From Xiphydria camelus (Eukaryota > Arthropoda > Insecta > Hymenoptera > Xiphydriidae), in NCBI GenBank assembly GCA_963678675.1, contig OY783197.1, positions 778,400 through 842,399 of the forward strand: DNA of 64,000 bases. Direction: 5' to 3'. The number at the start of each line of letters is the position of its first letter. Within the stretch, counting starts at the first letter, position 1. Positions 1-9,000 of the stretch are shown piece by piece. Below the pieces are notes generated by a model. That model was not told where the DNA came from. It did no database searches and worked only from the letters and a program-made list of their open reading frames with translations. The position numbers were made by a program, and so were the translations under genes.

Positions 1-10
1 TCTTGTATAC

Positions 11-75
11 CGTATGTCTGACGGCAAGCGCAACAAAACTTCAGCAGTTTTGTTGCGCTTGCCGTCAGACATACG
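11..75. repeat. Perfect 30-bp inverted repeat, 5-nt loop (copy 1)
   Basis: Arms 11-40 and 46-75 are perfect reverse complements, separated by the 5-nt loop TCAGC. The left arm begins CGTATGTCTGACGGCAAG. As RNA this would be a 30-bp perfect stem. It is preserved without change in copy 2. It could be the end of a hairpin element, a fold-back insertion or a transcribed hairpin; I do not recognise the family. Confidence 0.95.
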
Positions 76-849
76 TTATTCTTCCTCACATTCCACGTAA
101 TGCCAGACAGGGTGGAGTGGGGCCCGTAGGTCGGAAAGCGCGGCAAAAGTCTGCGAGGAGTTTCGCTTCAGCAGTCTGATTGGACACTCCAACGCAAACG
201 GCGTCAGGATTGACTAAAATCTTTATTGCATGTGTTTCAAGGCGCACTTTGCGCGGAGTCGAGCTCTCGTATCAGTACGCGCGAGTTCGCCTCGGGGGTG
301 TGAGGATTTAAACATTTTTGTGGAGCTTCACGAGAAGAAACTTACGCGCTCTCTTGAGATTAAAACTCGCGTCGGCAGCGAACTCGTTATTCATCGATGC
401 TCCTCTATCATTTCGTAGAGGGGTTAAGTTTGAGTTTCTTTTGTCAAATTTCATCGTTCTCCTACTACAACTTCTCATTGGTATGCACTGTAGGTCTCAA
501 TTCCTCTTGTATATTCCTCCTCCCATTTGGCACACCGTAACGAGACTATCTCGTACGCACACATTACTTTTGTTACGGTTGCAGAACGGGGAAGTTTGTT
601 CACCGCGTTCGCACTTTTAAATCAACTCGAAATATCATAGTGCACGCGGGCCACCGAGAGCAGGGACCTCCTCGTGGTGTGGCCTGGAAAATCAATAGTG
701 TTCGATCCGAAACATTCTTGATTTACTGACGCCTGCTCATTTTGGATCGCCTTGAAAGGCGAGTAGAATCAGCCGCGCAGTTCCTTCTCGAGCCACAGTT
801 TAATTCTGTAGGCTGTTTTAGCTTCGACCCTACGTAGTTTCCATGTTCC

Positions 850-875
850 TTCCTTCTTCTCGCGAGAAGAAGGAA
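850..875. repeat. 26-bp perfect palindrome (copy 1)
   Basis: A perfect palindrome centred on CGCG at 861-864, with flanks CCTTCTTCT and AGAAGAAGG. A related but imperfect version, centred on TTGCGCTA, lies near 2256-2282 in a paralogous part of the same duplicon, which argues that the motif was copied within the duplicon. Confidence 0.9.
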
Positions 876-1159
876 TGGACAACTCGAATACAGGAATTGG
901 GATCTCGGACGGAGCGTTTCCGGGGACGAGACGGCATAGGTCCTTTGATGCAGGAGTCTGATCAGTGGTTCTCCAGAGGGCCAAGCAGTATATCGGATAT
1001 GGGACTGACAGGTGAAACAAATCATCAAGCAATACTGCCTCCTAATTGATCTGTAATACTTACATCCTTTTATCATCACTCTCGTTACATTCACATCACT
1101 ATGATCTCACACAGAATTTACTAATTATTTTCCTCAATTGAACTCGATGGGTGAGGGTT

Positions 1160-2110
1160 TATCTCTATTGCATTCCTTTTATATCACTTTCTCCCCTTGT
1201 GGAGATTCTAACGGAATAATACTTCAAGTATATTGTTGGTCAATTTTCATTTAGAGAAGCCTACGAGCGATGCTTTGGACATTATCAACGAATTCTCATT
1301 CAGAAAGATCTACGAAAGATACTTGGGGTATTATTACAATAGATTCTCGCTTAGAAGAGCGTGTGAAATAATAATTGGAGAATAATAGAATCTACAGCCC
1401 GTTCGTTTTCTTTAAATGTTGGGAATTTTCCAAAGTCAAGCGTGTGCGTGTCTGTTGGGTGCCAACAGCCGGACGTTTGAAACGGCCGATCGATATCACG
1501 CTCCCCCCCCCCCCTTCCCAGCGCCATACACTCTCGCCAGTCACTTTAGTCGCGATCGTTGAACGGGGTGGTCGGGTCTCCGCGCTCGTCGATGCATATT
1601 AGTAGCACGGGCTATCTCCTCGTGGTCTGCCTCGAGGAATCAATTTGACGATGCTGTAGGGTTAATATCTCTTTCTCTCTTTGTTGAGACTCTAACGGAA
1701 TAATAATTGGAGTATTGTTGTTCAGTCTATGAGCGATACTTTGGACATAATCAACGAATTCTCATTCAGAAAGATCTATGAATACTCTTGGTACTTGGGA
1801 TATTATTACGATAGATTCTCATTTAGAAGAGAGTCTTGTGAAATAATACTCGGAGAATAATAGAATCTACAGCCCGTTTGTTTTATTGAAATGTTTGACA
1901 GTTTTCGGAAGTAATGACGTTTGGATAATAGCCTGAGCGGCCGTTCGTTATCACGCTACCCCCTCTCCAGCGCCACGCCGTAGCCGAGCCTCACTCACGC
2001 CTGTCACTTTAGTCGCGATCGCTGAACGGGATGGTCGGTTCTCCGCGCTCATCACTAGCTACCTATCATTGCACGGGCTACCAAGTGGAGGGACTTGCTC
2101 GTGGTGTGCT
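1160..2110 (+). repeat. Two diverged tandem halves within the duplicon
   Basis: Roughly 1160-1664 and 1665-2110 are paralogous. Both run in the same order through TCTAACGGAATAATA, CGAATTCTCATTCAGAAAGA, AATAGAATCTACAGCCCGTT, GTCACTTTAGTCGCGATCG and GCACGGGCTA. The halves differ at many positions and so are older than the copy 1/copy 2 duplication. The same pair occurs in copy 2 at about 11016-11967. A poly-C run in the first half (about 1503-1514) differs in length between the copies, as expected for replication slippage. No reading frame is shared between the halves. Confidence 0.8.
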
Positions 2111-2317
2111 TCGGGGAATCAATTGACGCTTGCTCTTCTTGGACGGCCTCGAGGGATGAGGAGAGAAGAGTAGACCAAATCCTTATCCCTTATCCCTCAT
2201 CCCCGCATTGTTAACACGGGTCCGAGTTCCCATGTACTTGTGTTCGAGGTCTTACTTCCTTCTTCTTGCGCTAGAAGAAGGAGGTAATACCTCGGATATA
2301 GGTATTGGGGACCCGGA

Positions 2318-2352
2318 CCCCCCCCACCCCCATTTCCCGGGGGTGGGGGGGG
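2318..2352. repeat. C-tract / G-tract hairpin (copy 1)
   Basis: C8-A-C5 at 2318-2331 pairs with G5-T-G8 at 2339-2352 across a 7-nt loop (ATTTCCC); the G tract runs on to 2354. The segment could form an all-GC hairpin, and the G tract alone could take up a quadruplex. Its identical length in both copies is notable for such a slippage-prone tract. Confidence 0.9.
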
Positions 2353-2730
2353 GGAGGTACACTGTCATGCACCAGCCTGTTTCTTGAAGGTCATTTAGAG
2401 GTCAAATCATAGGTGGGGTTAATTATTACTGTTAATTGATGGAAATCGACTGGAAGCAACACATTCTGCCATTTTAGTTCCAATTGCACTCGTATCGAGC
2501 AGTAATTCTCTCTAATTCGTCTACATATCACTCGCTGTGATGACTCTGTCAGATTTCATCGATCAAATTAATCGGTGCGTTATTAACAGACTCTAATATT
2601 GAAATAAGGAATCCATGGATGTGTCATATAATGCATTAGTAACAAATTCTAATACTTTGAGAGAAAGAATATTCTCGTCAGTCTGGTTCCGATCGCCGCG
2701 AGCGGAATGGTTCGTTCTCCGCGCTCTATC

Positions 2731-2870
2731 TCGGATTATGTGTTAACTATCTATCTAGTATCAGTGCGCGGGTTCAGTGACATTCTCGCGTACCGTGGAT
2801 TATTAGAAGTGAAATAATCCCGTGTGTCATTCTAATTACGGTCGACAAATGGAATATAATAGTTAATTCT
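2731..2870 (+). repeat. Long inverted repeat, left arm (copy 1)
   Basis: This arm (TCGGATTATG ... ATAGTTAATTCT) is the reverse complement of 3499-3640 with a modest number of mismatches and small gaps. Shared landmarks are CAGTGCGCGG, ACCGTGGATTATT, GAAATAATCCCGTGTGTCAT and GGAATATAATAGTTAAT. The spacer is about 630 bp and contains the tandem subunits. The arms could be the ends of a fold-back element; no transposase is present. Confidence 0.88.
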
Positions 2871-3400
2871 CCATCTCGCACGTTTCAATTCTGATTGTGA
2901 GTGTAGTGTAGTTAACTTCTCGTGCTGTCACCCGAATAAGCAAAGTAGTTTCATGCGCGTCAGTCTGGTTTCGGCCATCGAGTGGAGTGGTTTAAGTATC
3001 TTTCGTACTTGTCATCATTAGTTTGTGCGCGACTGTCAAATAGTGAACTCGCGTTATAATCATGTACTTTCATCCGTCTTAAATTTAATTTAATTATCTT
3101 TAGAACTCTCGCGCGCGTTCAATCTCTGTGTCTGCGTTAATACTACCTATCAGTGCGCGGGTTCAGTGACATTCTCGTTCCGTGGATTATTGGACATAGG
3201 CATAGTGCTGTGTGTTATTCTAATTACGGTCGACTAATTAATCTCCGGTCTCGCACGTTTGAATAAATCCGGAGTGTAGTGTAGCTACCTACTCGTAATC
3301 ATTAGTTCGTGCGCGACTGTCAAATAGTGAATTCGCGTTATAATCATGTACTTTCATCCGCCTTAAGTTTAATTTTATTATCTTTAGAAGTGCTCTTAAT
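2751..3400 (+). repeat. Two tandem subunits of about 370-400 bp (copy 1)
   Basis: Two successive units each start near CAGTGCGCGGGTTCAGTGAC (about 2762 and 3151). They run through CGTGGATTATT, GGTCGAC, GTGTAGTGTAG, TTTGTGCGCGACTGTCAAA and ATGTACTTTCATCCG. The second unit lacks the CCCGAATAAGCAAAGTAGTT to GTGGAGTGG segment of the first. Confidence 0.82.
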
Positions 3401-3498
3401 GTCTCCGTGGTGTTTTCAGTATATTCAAATATTTAATCAAATAAAAATATCTTCCCAAATTGAAAAATAAATTGAAAATATCTATGGAAGGGCTGGGA

Positions 3499-3640
3499 GA
3501 ATTAACTATTATATTCCATTCGTCGACCATAATTAGAATGACACACGGGATTATTTCACTTTTCCAATAATCCACGGTACGAGAATGTCACCGAATCCGC
3601 GCACTGATAAGTAGTAAAGACATAATCCGAGCACAGGGAC
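3499..3640 (-). repeat. Long inverted repeat, right arm (copy 1)
   Basis: Reverse complement of 2731-2870. It starts AGAATTAACTATTATATTCC and ends ACATAATCCGA. It is preceded by an A+T-rich segment of about 100 bp. Confidence 0.88.
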
Positions 3641-3880
3641 TTTGACAGGATGGAAACTGCTCGCGCTCAATCGTCTTCAAAGGTATGCAGGTTCACTGAC
3701 CTCTTGTCTTCTTCAAGCCACTGCTTAAAATGTACCGTGGCACGAGTTTCGTTTAAATTGTCACATTTCTACATGCAAGTAAATTATTGTATATCTGCCT
3801 TCCGCTGGCATAGCGGTGATTAGGTTGCATCTCCGAAAAGTATTTTAATTAGATTATAATTCGAATTGTGAAATGCGCAG

Positions 3881-4219
3881 ATGTACGACAGTTCGGTACG
3901 GACTAAAGAACCAAAGTCCAAACATGACACGCCGATGGTTATGGGCGATTGCTGGCCAGGAGAGGTCAGCTTCGAAAAGCTCTTTCGCAGAGGATCAACT
4001 AGGAGACTGACGGGTAAGAATACCTACATTAAACAACATTGCCTTAAGTTAATAAGCAATATATTCTTTTATTATCGTATTCTCAATACATTTGCAACAG
4101 TGAAATTGAATAACATTCTCGAAACCATTAACTAACTTAATTAACTTTATACAGAACGCCCGTGTAGGCAGCGAAATCAATCTGTCCAACTCTGCAAGTT
4201 GGAGTCCTCGTGGAAATGA
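3881..4219 (+). CDS. Possible two-exon small open frame in the duplicon (copy 1), unknown function
   Basis: Not recognised. An open frame starts with ATG at 3881 and runs to a good donor-like site (CGG|GTAAGA) at 4013/4014. If joined to the acceptor-like TTATACAG at 4154, the frame continues through 4155-4219 to a TGA. The result would be 65 residues starting MYDSSVRTKEPKSKHDT, basic, without a signal peptide or membrane segment. The intron would be 141 nt. The inferred frame is also open in copy 2, with four residue differences in total. A third splice-flanked segment (about 4405-4476) differs by 4 nt between the copies, so it is unlikely to be coding. This may be a duplicated fragment of a host gene, a small lineage gene, or chance. 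No promoter or polyadenylation evidence was found. Confidence 0.25.
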
Positions 4220-4512
4220 TGGTCGGAGAACACGTGCAGGGTACCCACTCCACGAATCGATGATCGAAAGGTTGATACAGTTTTCTAATTATGAATGACA
4301 ATTTTGTTTCAACAAAAATGTGTTTCCGAGATTCATTCGATACGTAGGAGTTCGAGAAGTTGCATCGCCGGCACGTCTAATTCGGTATTTCATTTCTGTT
4401 ACAGTCAGTCGAATTGAGCACACGAAAGAACGACATCGGTACTACATTCCGCGGATTCGCTGATCGACATCGAGAAGTAAGTATTTTAATTTATAAATAA
4501 TAACAAATGCAT

Positions 4513-4533
4513 CACACACACACACACACACAC
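4513..4533 (+). repeat. (CA)n microsatellite
   Basis: About ten CA dinucleotides just right of the end of duplicon copy 1. Confidence 0.95.
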
Positions 4534-4622
4534 TCTGATAAATTCTAACATACTTCTAAGACTAAAGTTTTCTCTGCTAACGATAAGTTTCTGTATGATT
4601 GAGAAGTGTTATCACATCAACG

Positions 4623-4698
4623 GACCGCTACAAGGATCCAGACGTTTGATTGATATCAGTAGACCGCTATAAGGATTCAGACACTTGATTGTCATCGA
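4623..4698 (+). repeat. 39-bp tandem duplication
   Basis: Two copies of a 39-bp unit starting GACCGCTA at 4623 and 4662, each continuing AAGGAT.CAGAC..TTGATTG. Several mismatches show that it is not recent. The rest of 4534-4900 shows nothing else I can assign. Confidence 0.85.
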
Positions 4699-5128
4699 CG
4701 CGGGAAAAATACCAAAGTGAAAGTAATGGTAACTGGTGAGCCTCGACAGTTTACGTTCTTCTACTCGATCTCCAATACGTACATGCAACGCTAAATATTG
4801 GACTCGAGTAGTCGTACTATCTATCTTTTCTATCTATTCCTCTCAGTGCGTGGCGCGATGACTAATTTGCAGTAGAACTTAACAGATCGATAATTTGAGA
4901 AAGATTTTTCCATCTCCTTGTACCATTCGACTTCTCAGTTCTCGCTGCAAATTATTTGTAAAGTACAGCGCGCATCGTTCGAACGTCGCGTGTTTCTTGA
5001 ACCGGTTGTTTATATTCTTTATCGCTCGAACGATGGCTCCCCGCTGGAAGTAGACAACGAATTAACTTAGCTAGGACCGTACATACGCGGAAGAAAGAGA
5101 GAATCTTGCAGTTATGTATTCTGGTAAT

Positions 5129-5216
5129 TTAACACGTTGACTGCCCACTAACGCTGCCGGGTTAAAGTACATTACCTGCTAGTCCCATGGGACCAGCGTG
5201 GCAGTCAACGTGTTAA
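5129..5216. mobile_element. TTAA-flanked MITE, piggyBac-like, 88 bp
   Basis: The element is bounded by TTAA at 5129-5132 and 5213-5216. Directly inside each is the perfect inverted terminus CACGTTGACTGCC / GGCAGTCAACGTG. TTAA duplications are the target-site signature of piggyBac transposases, so this is most likely a very short non-autonomous piggyBac-type element. The interior has a small CCCATGGG palindrome. No coding capacity. Confidence 0.75.
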
Positions 5217-6192
5217 ATGCGTTTTTCAAACTGATGAATATTTTCACAATTGAAGATATTATTTGATTATTGAACATTGAGATTGCTGGCTAGCGATATT
5301 CATAACTGCATATACGTTTAGAGTTTATTCTTTTACAAGATTACATATTTCACATTTGAAAGATACTTACTTCTATATGCACAATTTCGAGCCTGTTTGA
5401 ATGTATTGAATATCAGAACTTTATATTACAATTCGCTGCAAATTCTCTCGGTACATAGGTAGAGTACGACGTACATCGTTCAAACGATGGTTCTTCAAAC
5501 TAATCGTTTGGACGATGATTAAACGTTGGAAGTAAACAACGATTTAAGTTAAATAATAAGCAGTACCGCGATAGGCGGACGTTTGAGAACCTTGCAGTTG
5601 AATGTTGAGATCATTTTAATGCAATATTCGAGATATTATACATGTAGTCAAAGAATCGTTGATCAAATTTGATATTTAAAATTTATATGAAATCTTTGAA
5701 TTCATTTTATTAATTGACATTTGTATATCGAGGTCGCTTACATACGTGATATTCACAATTATAATTATTTCAAGAATTTATTCTTTCGAAAGTTTATATC
5801 TTTCACGCGAAAGTTACTTTGACTTACATACTGGAGCAAGATTTTACATGCATCCAAACTACCTTTCACTGCAAGTTCTCCCTTTAGAGTACGGCACTTG
5901 TCGTTCAAGCGTTCGAGCGTTCAAACGTTCAAACGCTGAAACGACTATCGCAAGCTGGAATTAAACAACGATTTAAGTTAGTTAGTAAGGAGACCCGCAG
6001 TAGGCGGATGAATCAAAAAATCTTGCAGATGAACGTCCAGAATATTTTGAGGCAACATTCGAGTTCTCATAAATTCATTGAATTTTCGTTCAGACTTGAT
6101 ACTTCGAAATTTGAAAGTACGCGAAATTATTTCATTATTTTACAATTGAAGGTTGAGCTCTCTTACACATGCGACACTCGTAATTATAGTTA

Positions 6193-6407
6193 TACACCCG
6201 GGGATTCGGAATCTGTCGCTGGTGACTTTTTAAAAAATTTTATTTTCAAACATACTAACCAACGATTCAACAATCCTCATGCTTTCATTAACGAGGGTGA
6301 ATGCAACCGTAGCTAATGAGAGCATGAGAATTTATTATTCATTGGCTAGTATGTTTAAAAATGACATTTTAGAAAGTCACGCGACAGATTCAGAGTCCCC
6401 AGGTGTA
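6193..6407. mobile_element. MITE family A, 215 bp, TIRs starting TACACCC
   Basis: Imperfect terminal inverted repeats of about 35 bp: the left begins TACACCCGGGGATTCGGAAT, the right ends CAGAGTCCCCAGGTGTA. Inner sequences CATACTAACCAACGATT and CATTGGCTAGTATG are also inverted, so the whole element is close to a hairpin. It is inserted in the decayed tandem repeat next to AAGAATTTATTC, which is continuous in the neighbouring unit at about 5773. TATA lies at or near both ends, suggesting a TA or TATA target duplication. Related to 15253-15473. Confidence 0.8.
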
Positions 6408-6559
6408 GGTATATCAAGAATTTATTCAGTCAAAGGATAATACGTACATATATTTTACGCGATAGCGACATTGAAGCAAATTACCACGTGCATCCAAACT
6501 TTAAATTTCACTGCAAGTTTTTTCATAGAGTACAGCATACGTCGCTCAAACGACTGGGC

Positions 6560-6694
6560 CTAAGGCCCAGTTGTACAATTCAGGTTTAACTATAATCTCT
6601 GGTTCGTTGCTATGGAGTAGCCAATAGCAAAGCTAGTATCATAGCAACTAACCAAGGATTGTAGTTAAACCTGAGTGGTACAACTGGGCCTTAG
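6560..6694. mobile_element. MITE family B, about 135 bp, TIRs CTAAGGCCCAGTTGTAC
   Basis: The left terminus CTAAGGCCCAGTTGTAC is matched by GTACAACTGGGCCTTAG on the right. The inverted match continues inward through CAGGTTTAACTA and GTTGCTAT with few mismatches, so most of the element folds back. The host repeat unit resumes at GGCTGGAAGCAA. The left flank GGGCC extends the palindrome outward. No coding capacity; superfamily not assigned. Confidence 0.8.
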
Positions 6695-7441
6695 CGGCTG
6701 GAAGCAACCAACGATTTAAGTCAGATAAAACTTAGCACCGCACTAGGCGGATGAGTGAGAAAATATTGCAGTCGAACGTTTCAATAATTTTGACATGACA
6801 TTCGATCTTTCAAATATATGTATGTATACAGAATCTTTTTCCAAAATTAATATTTCAAAATCATTCAGTTTGGCAATTTATTGTACTGTTTCATAATTGA
6901 AACCTGAGATCTAATCGTCGAAGATTTAAAATTCAGATTCACTGTAAATTTTCTCACTGAATAGGTAGAGTACGACGTACGTCGCTCGGACTGGTGGTTT
7001 TTTTTAAAAAACTGTAAGCAGGTCCCAGAGATGATCCAACGCCCGAAGTAGACAACGAATTGTAACAGAATTACGCGAAATAAATTGTCCCTCGAATACA
7101 TTTAAGTACTGGATACGAAAACGGTTTATGATCGATAGCTAATCGTGCTAGTAGATTTTTCAAAGACTTTCATTGAACGATTTAATATTTTGATTGAAAG
7201 CACGAAGTAGCTTCATTAGACAAGTATATCAAGAAAAACAAGCATACGACCTATCGATGCAGAAACGTTAGATCTCTTTTAAAATTATCACGAGACAGAA
7301 TTTTTAGAATTTTTGCGAAATTTAAATTGATTTCAATGGCTGATAATTTTGGTACAGCCAAAGATCGAAGTACAATCTTTTGCTGGAGTAATTCAAAGTC
7401 TTTGACACATAAAGTAGCAGCAGTAGTAGATAAGCGAATAA

Positions 7442-7480
7442 ATGCGAAGGGGAGGAAAGAAAATTTCCACCCCTTCGCAT
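7442..7480. repeat. 17-bp-arm hairpin
   Basis: Arms 7442-7458 (ATGCGAAGGGGAGGAAA) and 7464-7480 pair with one mismatch around a 5-nt loop GAAAA. A direct tandem of GGGATC-type units follows at about 7497-7526. Confidence 0.88.
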
Positions 7481-7603
7481 CCAGCGATGGATCGCCGTGG
7501 GATCGTCGCGGGATCATCGTGGGATCCGAAAACGCTAAGTACCTATAGCCACGACTGAATGAGAGATGGAGCGATTGTGTTGGAGCGAATCTACGTTCTT
7601 TTT

Positions 7604-7671
7604 AAATATAGGTGATAGGCAGGGTTTCGCGAAAGTGGCCACTCGTTTCTAAATATAGGTGACAGGCAGGA
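7604..7671 (+). repeat. Short direct repeat TAAATATAGGTGAYAGGCAG
   Basis: Two near-identical 20-nt copies (AAATATAGGTGATAGGCAGG and AAATATAGGTGACAGGCAGG) about 47 bp apart. Possible duplicated binding site or a remnant of a local duplication. Confidence 0.8.
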
Positions 7672-8092
7672 TCTCCGTTTTCAGTACGTCGCGACGCGTT
7701 TTCGGCCAATGTATGATTGTGGGTGACTGTGTAAAGTAGATCTCCGTGTGAGGTTTCGAAATTGGGTTGTCGATACTTCGTATCTGTAATACAGTTGATT
7801 TGTATTATAAACTTTTGGCACCGACAGCTCGTTTCGAAACTCGCAAGGAATTGTATTAGTTTTAGCGTCCCAACGGTCTTAGATTTCAAGAACTTTCGGA
7901 AAATATAGATTCACGCGATGGTTCTCTCCACTATTTATCACCCGCAATTTTCTGCGACTCGATATTTACGGATTACGACATTTGCAAAATTGATGCGAGC
8001 CTATCACGTTCCCTCGTATTTATTAGTATTTTCACAACTTCTTTTTTACATTTTGCATCTTTTAATATTAATATTATCTACGACCGTTGGGT

Positions 8093-8165
8093 GGGCAATA
8101 GCGAAGTCGCAAACGCCGTGTGTCGTGGCTACACGGCGGTGCAACCTGCGGCTTCGCGTTGCCCC
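8093..8165. repeat. Imperfect GC-rich hairpin
   Basis: GGGCAA.GCGAAG.CGCA and CGCCGTGT on the left pair with ACACGGCG and TGCGGCTTCGCGTTGCCC on the right, around GTCGTGGCT. Several mismatches and a gap are present. It may be a fold-back element remnant or an RNA structure. Confidence 0.6.
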
Positions 8166-8679
8166 GAAGAAAGAAGAGAGAAGAAAGAAGAAAGAAGCCA
8201 TCGTTAGTATTAAGAAATATTCGTCGTCGTCGCGCCACGCACACTCGCTAGGATTTTCGATTATTCTTTTCCATGCAATTCCCATCGGATTCTCGCACGA
8301 CTTCCTTCACCGGACCGGAGAAATTCGAGCGAGAATGCGATACGATTGTTCGGAAGGAATTTTCGAATACGTCGATAGACTCCTTGCACCTCTATCCGTC
8401 TTTCTCTTCTATGCACACGTGCATTTTTTAAGTCGACGTGCGAGATATCAGTGTCGAATTAATATTTCCAGAAACCCCCTCTATCGCTCTTAAATTGACA
8501 CGACCCCAATTTTTGTGCTCGCAGACATTTAGAGAATTTTATTTTTGTTTAATTTGACATCTTAAATGAGAGCGCAAAGTAACTTCATTGTACACATATT
8601 ACTTATGATCTTTTCCTCATCAAAGTTGTTGGAAAATAAATTACACGAGACTGTTCGATCCGCACGTCTTCTTAAAATA

Positions 8680-8801
<122 letters not shown>

Positions 8802-8932
8802 ATATTTTATGGGGCAATATCGCCAGTACCACTCTGATGTGGTTATACATATTCACGTTTATTACGTATATATTTATTCGGGGCGTGAATTGTCCTAGTT
8901 GGCAAGGAAACCCCATTGTTTGAATTCCGCGA

Positions 8933-9000
8933 TGTTCTAGCTTTTCTTTTCAGGTGCATAGCTTTTCTTTTCAGGTGTACGGAATTTGTTTTCAGGTACA
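8933..9000 (+). repeat. 21-bp tandem repeat with three CAG|GT acceptor-like motifs
   Basis: Polypyrimidine tracts ending in CAG|GT occur at 8953/8954, 8974/8975 and 8995/8996, exactly 21 bp apart: CTTTTCTTTTCAG|GTGCAT, then CTTTTCTTTTCAG|GTGTAC, then TTGTTTTCAG|GTACAT. More TTTCAG motifs follow near 9312-9318, 9343-9350, 9499-9505 and 9564-9570. An AG|GT junction after a pyrimidine tract has the form of a recursive splice site. There is no exon evidence, so the role is open. Confidence 0.6.

Larger units (their letters stand above)
1..4485 (+). repeat. Large non-coding duplicon, copy 1
   Basis: This segment recurs as a direct repeat at 9854-14695 in the same orientation. Its true left end is unknown because the window starts inside it. 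Homology stops just after GAGAAGTAAGTATT on the right. By eye positions 1 to about 2700 differ from copy 2 by only about ten substitutions and small indels, while 2700-4485 differs much more. It contains a strong hairpin, palindromes, internal tandem repeats, a long inverted repeat and a small open frame. No transposase, reverse transcriptase, gag or other domain was seen, so segmental duplication or a very large non-autonomous element are both possible. Confidence 0.9.
4905..7060 (+). repeat. Decayed tandem repeat (about 430-600 bp units) with nested MITEs
   Basis: At least four diverged units recur in the same order. The landmarks are a 'TTC.CTGCAA.TT' block (near 4945, 5436, 5868, 6512), 'GTAGAGTACGACGTAC.TCG' (near 5460, 6964), 'GGAAGTA.ACAACGA.TTAA' (near 5046, 5528, 5958, 6703), 'GC.GTAGGCGGA' variants (5570, 5997, 6743) and 'CTTGCAGT' (5105, 5591, 6025). 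Three MITEs interrupt the units at 5129, 6193 and 6560. Comparing interrupted with uninterrupted units shows the insertion points. Identity between units is low, so this is an old array. No reading frame is shared between the units. Confidence 0.7.

Noticed and set aside
723..1094. 123-codon minus-strand open frame, also present in copy 2 (10579-10950).
   Set aside because: Both copies are nearly identical, so frame preservation carries no information. The two residue differences are both non-silent, and the frame crosses the perfect palindrome.
8093..8165. Possible tRNA-like cloverleaf.
   Set aside because: It forms one long imperfect stem, without recognisable A and B box promoters or an anticodon arm.
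7918..8493. 191-codon open frame on the plus strand.
   Set aside because: It matches no family I know. It contains lysine/arginine and serine low-complexity stretches and lies over a hairpin. Chance open frame is more likely, though RNA data could reverse this.
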